A stretch of DNA of 64,000 nucleotides, from the NCBI GenBank assembly GCA_022457155.1, contig JAJGOT010000362.1, forward strand, positions 216,001-280,000, read 5' to 3'. This document shows positions 60,590 to 64,000 of the stretch, piece after piece (the first letter of the stretch is position 1; each line of letters begins with the position of its first letter). A model generated the notes under the pieces. The model was not told the DNA's origin. It did no database searches and worked only from the letters and a program-made list of their open reading frames with translations. This DNA comes from Cladopsammia gracilis. Lineage: Eukaryota > Cnidaria > Anthozoa > Scleractinia > Dendrophylliidae. Position numbers and translations under genes: made by a program.

Positions 60590-60830
60590 GTATCACTTTT
60601 ATATTTTTACACCCTTTAGCGTTTATTTATTGGTTTTCATTAATTTTGGGTGAATTTGGACGGTTTTTAAGAGGTATTAAAAAAATTCAGAAATCCAAGA
60701 TGGCGGATCCAACATGGCGACCGCATAACAAATTACCTAATAACTACGTCATATGACGTCATCCTTCCATTGTGCGGACCGCAAAGGAGACAGTTTCGGA
60801 CGTATTATATCCCCTCTAGGTTTCATTGTT
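60590..60830 (-). repeat. dispersed repeat, inverted copy 2 of a pair with 37935-38200
   Basis: Read on the plus strand it has TTTAAGAGGT, CCAAGATGGCGGATCC, CTACGTCATATGACGTCATC, CCATTGTGCGGACCGCAAAG and CCCTCTAGGTTTCATTG: the same landmarks as the other copy in reverse order and orientation. Lies in a DUF229 intron. Confidence 0.8.
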
Positions 60831-60940
60831 AGTTATATTTTTAAATTATAGAAGATTAATTTACATACATAGTTTTTTATTAAATTGTAGTTTATATTAA
60901 ATTGTTAACGCCTGATGTATTTACCGTGTTTTTTAAATAA

Positions 60941-60941
60941 A

Positions 60942-60987
<46 letters not shown>

Positions 60988-60988
60988 G
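60941..60988 (+). repeat. (GAT)n microsatellite
   Basis: About 15 GAT repeats after AAATAAA; the preceding 100 bases (TGTAGTTTATATTAAATTGT) may be a retrotransposon 3' tail. Confidence 0.93.
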
Positions 60989-61025
60989 TTCTTGAAGTTA
61001 CGAAGGGGGGGCGTAATGTGCCCTT

Positions 61026-61046
61026 CCCCCCCCCCCCCCCCCCCCC
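61026..61046 (+). repeat. long cytosine run near a DUF229 donor site
   Basis: About 20 consecutive C residues, some 60 bases on the intron side of the donor at 61105. On the transcribed-gene strand it is a G run. Confidence 0.92.
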
Positions 61047-61105
61047 GGGCTCAGAAACTAAAAAAAAAACCCAGGCTGAATAGGGTTTATAAAAGCAGAC
61101 ATTAC

Positions 61106-61301
61106 CTTTCTTTAAATTCTGAATATGTTCCTGGTTTTCGTCTTATTTCAAGGTTTGTCAATCCAATTCCCCAAGGGTCATACCAACAAAGGTCTTCTTG
61201 ATAGAGGGTCTGGTAGCCCCATTTCTTGAAAGTCTTAAACAACACCTCCACACCCAACGGGGCTTTCGCGCTTTTTGCTGTCTCGCTAATTTTGTTGTCA
61301 T
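61106..61301 (-). CDS. DUF229 protein, second visible exon
   Basis: Seen: acceptor TGTTTTTTTCAG|AT at 61303-61302, 196 bases, donor GAAAG|GTAATG at 61105. In phase with the previous exon (1 + 2 bases) the peptide reads GVEVLFKTFKKWGYQTLYQE, then DLCWYDPWGIGLTN and ending GTYSEFKER. A short 'distant relative enters the scene' exon of the form FKxxGYxTxxxED...W is typical of DUF229 proteins, where it follows the LDS motif. Both splice phases (1 in, 2 out) agree with the neighbouring exons. A 124-bp perfect foldback insertion lies only about 12 bases upstream of its polypyrimidine tract (see 61324-61447), so recognition of this exon may be affected. A SINE-like sequence follows further upstream. 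Confidence 0.87.
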
Positions 61302-61323
61302 CTGAAAAAAACAGTTCTAGACT

Positions 61324-61447
61324 AAGGCCCAGTTCAAACGTCGAACTTCACATGTGCCGAACCTAATGCAAATGAGACAAATCTATTGTTCTTGCTAATT
61401 TGCATTAGGTTCGGCACATGTGAAGTTCGACGTTTGAACTGGGCCGA
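61324..61447. mobile_element. 124-bp perfect foldback MITE beside a DUF229 splice acceptor
   Basis: Arms of 48 bp (GGCCCAGTTCAAACGTCGAA ... CCGAACCTAATGCAAAT) are exact reverse complements around a loop of about 25 bases. Flanking AGTTCTAGACT (61313-61323) and AGTTCTAGTCT (61448-61458) look like an 11-bp target duplication with one change. The inner flank lies about a dozen bases from the acceptor at 61302. Confidence 0.92.
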
Positions 61448-61479
61448 AGTTCTAGTCTTCGAATCATTTTCGAAAGAGC

Positions 61480-61645
61480 GGGGATGGCGCAGTGGTGAGG
61501 GCGTTCACCTCCCACCATTGTGGCCCATGTTTGATTCCCGGACTCGGTGTCACATGTGGGTTGATCTTTTCTCATCTTTGCTCTTAGGATTTTTTCCTCC
61601 GGGTACTCCAGTTTTTCCTTCCCCCTTAAACACGAAGTTCCGGTA
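61480..61645 (+). mobile_element. tRNA-derived SINE
   Basis: An RNA polymerase III box A (TGGCGCAGTGGTGAGGGCG) and box B (GTTTGATTCCC) lie at about 61,488 and 61,543 with tRNA-like spacing. The following TTTTTCCTCCGGGTACTCCA then GTTTTTCC is a central domain I recognise from SINEs of marine invertebrates. It lacks a clear 3' tail. Antisense to the DUF229 gene, within an intron. Confidence 0.75.
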
Positions 61646-62034
61646 TAAAAGGAGCCTGGCCTGGCCATTCTCACCACCAGTCGTCACTCAATCACTGAAG
61701 CATAAACAACTGACAAAAAATATGCATCATTACTAAGACCATTACTAACACAATTTGGAAAAACTTAATGAAAGTTATATCAGAAATCTTTATGAACTTC
61801 TATTTCTTTGTTTGCACAGGTAAAATCTTGGTTTAATTAGATTTTTGAAGGAAATTATATTTAAAGGACGTGCAAGTTAACCACGTTTTGTGACTGAAAG
61901 ACGCCTTAATTTGTGTTTCACACCCAAAAGGTGTGAAATGGGGGAGGAGCTAAGCCTTTTATACCGGAACATTCGTGTTTAAAAACTAACACTTCCAAAT
62001 TCCAATTCGACTCTGAGCAGAGCTGAATAACGCT

Positions 62035-62105
62035 CAGGGGTCAGCGGCGCGAAACGCGGGCGACCGCGCGGGAAACCTGGAGCCAACTGGCGGGCTATTT
62101 AAAAT
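62035..62105 (+). promoter_or_regulatory. CpG-rich stretch, possible promoter of the plus-strand exon
   Basis: A short run rich in CGCG (GGCGCGAAACGCGGGCGACC and following bases) stands out from AT-rich surroundings about 200-260 bases upstream of the plus-strand ATG at 62301. No TATA box is evident. Promoter function is inferred only from composition and position. Confidence 0.3.
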
Positions 62106-62300
62106 GGCCGGATATGTGGTGTTTCCCTGAAACAAAAACAATGCCAATGGTTAAGCTCTGTGTTGAATGGTTAAGAATGTTATTTGCGTTTTTGGACCGC
62201 CACGTCGATATTCTTTAAAATTACAGTTTGAACTATTTTTCGTTTCATCTGTAACAGGGTGAAATTTTAGCCTGAACGAGACTTCACGAACTGCGCGTGC

Positions 62301-62490
62301 ATGTCCCAATCACGTGATATGAAAGCGAGCAACATTGTGCTACGTTTGGGGCTTTTAATTTCCTTCTCCGTTGTCGTGTTGGCCCACCAGAATTTTTTTA
62401 AATGTGGGGAATATGAAAGAAATGAAGGTCGTGTATCGCCCGAACTTTGTCGGACACAAAGTCAATGCGGGCAACTCATTCAAAATGTCG
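62301..62490 (+). CDS. probable first exon of a secreted protein, nested antisense in a DUF229 intron
   Basis: Seen: an ATG at 62301 (and a second in frame at 62319) opens a frame of 63 codons plus one base, ending at a good donor, TCG|GTGAGT, at 62490/62491. From the second Met the peptide is a textbook signal sequence: a short basic start (MKASNIVLRL), a hydrophobic core (GLLISFSVVVLA) and a likely cleavage site before HQNF. The mature part carries three Cys (FKCGEYERNEG, PELCRTQSQCGQ). I do not recognise the family and can name no function. It lies on the plus strand between two DUF229 exons that lie on the minus strand. No convincing second exon was found before 64,000, so the rest probably continues beyond the window. 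A CpG-rich stretch (about 62,040-62,100) upstream could be its promoter. It could be a chance frame, but signal peptide plus donor together argue otherwise. Confidence 0.5.
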
Positions 62491-62593
62491 GTGAGTAATT
62501 CACGTGTGTCGTAACGAAAATGCGCAGAGCGTAATTCAGCTCTGTCATTCGATCAGGAATTCGAGGGCCACAGGTTTGTCAGTCGTATGACCA

Positions 62594-62755
62594 TTAAAGG
62601 CCCAGTATCACCCAAAATGCATTGCGCGCTCAATGTCTTTACGAATGAATTCAACGCAGTCGAAAATTCCCGAAGGAGCCAATCACGAGCGAGCTCGTCA
62701 TTTGAACACAAAAGCAAACGACCTCAAAGCCGAATGGGTGATACTGGGCCTTTAA
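62594..62755. mobile_element. 162-bp TTAA-flanked MITE
   Basis: TTAA at 62594-62597 and 62752-62755 bound mirrored ends AGGCCCAGTATCACCC / GGGTGATACTGGGCCT. This piggyBac-like signature differs in sequence from the 88-bp-unit family. It lies about 100 bases downstream of the plus-strand secreted exon's donor. Confidence 0.85.
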
Positions 62756-63190
62756 CTGGGGTGTTTCTTGGTGTTGCGGAAGCCATTGTTAGTTAGCTTT
62801 TGTGTTGTGGTGTGGGTACGGTCTTTTGAATCTTCTGTTTTACGTCATTTGGTGATCACACCATCCACAACACCAAGAAACTACCATTAACTGTCACCCT
62901 CGCTAAGAAAAGTTGATTTAATATTTGTTTACTTGATCGTGCATTTAATTTTTATTTGATATCGTTCTGCCTATAACTAAAATGTTGACAATCCCAATGG
63001 ATTTCATCCTCAAGGTAAAAAATGCCAAACATTGTCATATAAACCGTAAACAGTGAAAATTACCATCAGTAACATGTTTGAGGACAAAACTTCACCGTGC
63101 CATTCCTAGCTTTTGCACTGGATCTTCAAAAGTCGCCAAAGCTATTACATATAAACTTCTTCTAAGGTGAAAAAACATTATTGTGCCCAC

Positions 63191-63777
63191 CTTTGATAAT
63201 TCCACAGAAGAAAGGCCTCATGTTGTCAAATGTAGCTTGACCTACACTCTGGAAAAGTTCAAAGTCAAGCGCAGTTGCCTTAATACCAGGGTCTTGTGCA
63301 ATCCTGCGAAGCGCATTGACAGACCATGGAAGAATTCGATAGAAATGTGTTCTTGCGATAGAGTCCAACACAATCACATTTACATTAATATTACTTCTCC
63401 TACCACCATCGTTGACTTTCTTGGATATCGGTGGAAATATGAGCGATTGGAGAATATATCCACATCTAAGGAACAGATAACCGAACCCGTTTTTCCGGTT
63501 AGTTTCCACGGCCTTTTTCACTACTGATGTTAGCTTTTTCGTTAATACTGGCGTCCATTTGGTCATTATTCCCATTTGTGGGTCCATGGAACCTATTTCG
63601 GGGTGAAATGCTCCACAAACATTAACATTACATAATAGTCTATGAAATCCTGGCTTTGTTTCATTGAAGGAACAGATGTCTGGATATTGAGTCTCGTCAC
63701 AATTGTGTTCTTCAACCACTCCCGGACTTTGCAATCCGTGGTATTCGTTAGCCTCTTGACAAGTTGATTTGCTTGCC
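63191..63777 (-). CDS. DUF229 (alkaline-phosphatase-like superfamily) protein, first exon visible in the window
   Basis: Seen: acceptor TTAAAG|G at 63779-63778, exon of 587 bases (last base of a split codon, 195 codons, one base), donor AAAG|GTGGGC at 63190. The N-terminal part is Cys-rich (TCQEANEYHG, HNCDETQYPDICSFNET, LLCNVNVCGAFHPEIGSMD), as expected of an extracellular or lumenal domain. The hallmark NVNVIVLDSIARTHFYR (about exon residues 131-147) is the conserved core at the start of the DUF229 fold, where family members usually read IDS or LDS followed by x-S-R and a hydrophobic run. Here the position before Arg is Ala rather than Ser. Known: DUF229 proteins are metazoan, often type II membrane or secreted, and fold like sulfatases and alkaline phosphatases; their substrates are largely unknown. 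The N-terminus (signal or membrane anchor) is not in view, so the gene is partial. Confidence 0.88.
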
Positions 63778-63802
63778 CTTTAAGAGAAGATTCAAACAAC
63801 AA

Positions 63803-63960
63803 TACAGTAAAAACCCGCAAGTAAGAACCTAGTTTTTAAGAACCTGTTAGGCTAGAATTTGCCAGTTATTTTAGACCCCCTCTATACAAGAACCTGTTTA
63901 GCCTAAAATGTGAAAAGGGTTCTTATTTTCTAAAATCTATATAAAAATGTGTACAGTACA
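63803..63960. repeat. interspersed repeat at the window edge
   Basis: TACAGTAAAAACCCGCAAGT begins a block with two internal variants of AAGAACCTGTTAGGCTAG (63,829 and 63,889). Probably a DNA-element end; the other end is not in view. It directly precedes the first visible DUF229 acceptor. Confidence 0.5.
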
Positions 63961-64000
63961 CTTGGGTAAATAAGAGTAGGTCAACAGTGCTTCAATTTTT

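Noticed and set aside
61480..61555. Possible functional tRNA gene
   Set aside because: Boxes A and B are good, but the acceptor stem does not pair and the sequence runs into a SINE-type domain, so it is called a SINE.

Overview
The window is eukaryotic. It is AT-rich, its protein-coding exons are sparse and bounded by GT/AG splice sites, there are no operons or ribosome binding sites, and it carries many short non-autonomous transposable elements. The gene content (a FoxA forkhead gene, an H2.0/HLX-class homeobox gene and a DUF229-type secreted or ectodomain protein) fits an early-branching metazoan. Several repeat families resemble ones I associate with anthozoan genomes, especially stony corals (TTAA-flanked MITEs beginning CCCTTT, and a MITE carrying the motif TATTCACCTCGGTG). 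I infer a cnidarian, probably a scleractinian coral; the species cannot be fixed from this sequence.

Layout. 1.0-2.6 kb: an intronless foxA gene on the minus strand. 2.8-42 kb: about 39.5 kb with no convincing exon, filled with unique AT-rich DNA, MITEs, foldback elements, minisatellites and short duplications. 42.1-51.2 kb: a two-exon HLX-like homeobox gene on the minus strand with one 8.6-kb intron. 51.2-57 kb: intergenic DNA with a TIR-bounded element built from a 48-bp minisatellite. 57.0-63.8 kb: the last four exons of a DUF229 gene on the minus strand, whose 5' end lies beyond the window or in exons not recognised. The largest of its introns visible here contains, on the opposite strand, what looks like the first exon of a secreted protein (62.3-62.5 kb).

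The genes do not form a pathway. FoxA and HLX-like are developmental transcription factors, and the long exon-free interval between them is the kind of landscape where cis-regulatory elements would be expected, though none can be recognised by eye. The most striking non-genic feature is a TTAA-flanked element family present at 11 clear loci on both strands. It carries an internal tandem unit repeated at exactly 88 bp, from one to six times, and has a diverged 106-bp-unit relative. Other elements have inserted into some of these arrays, so the order of insertion can be read.

No reverse transcriptase, transposase, rRNA, canonical tRNA or CRISPR array was seen. Most open frames outside the genes above arise from repeats or chance.
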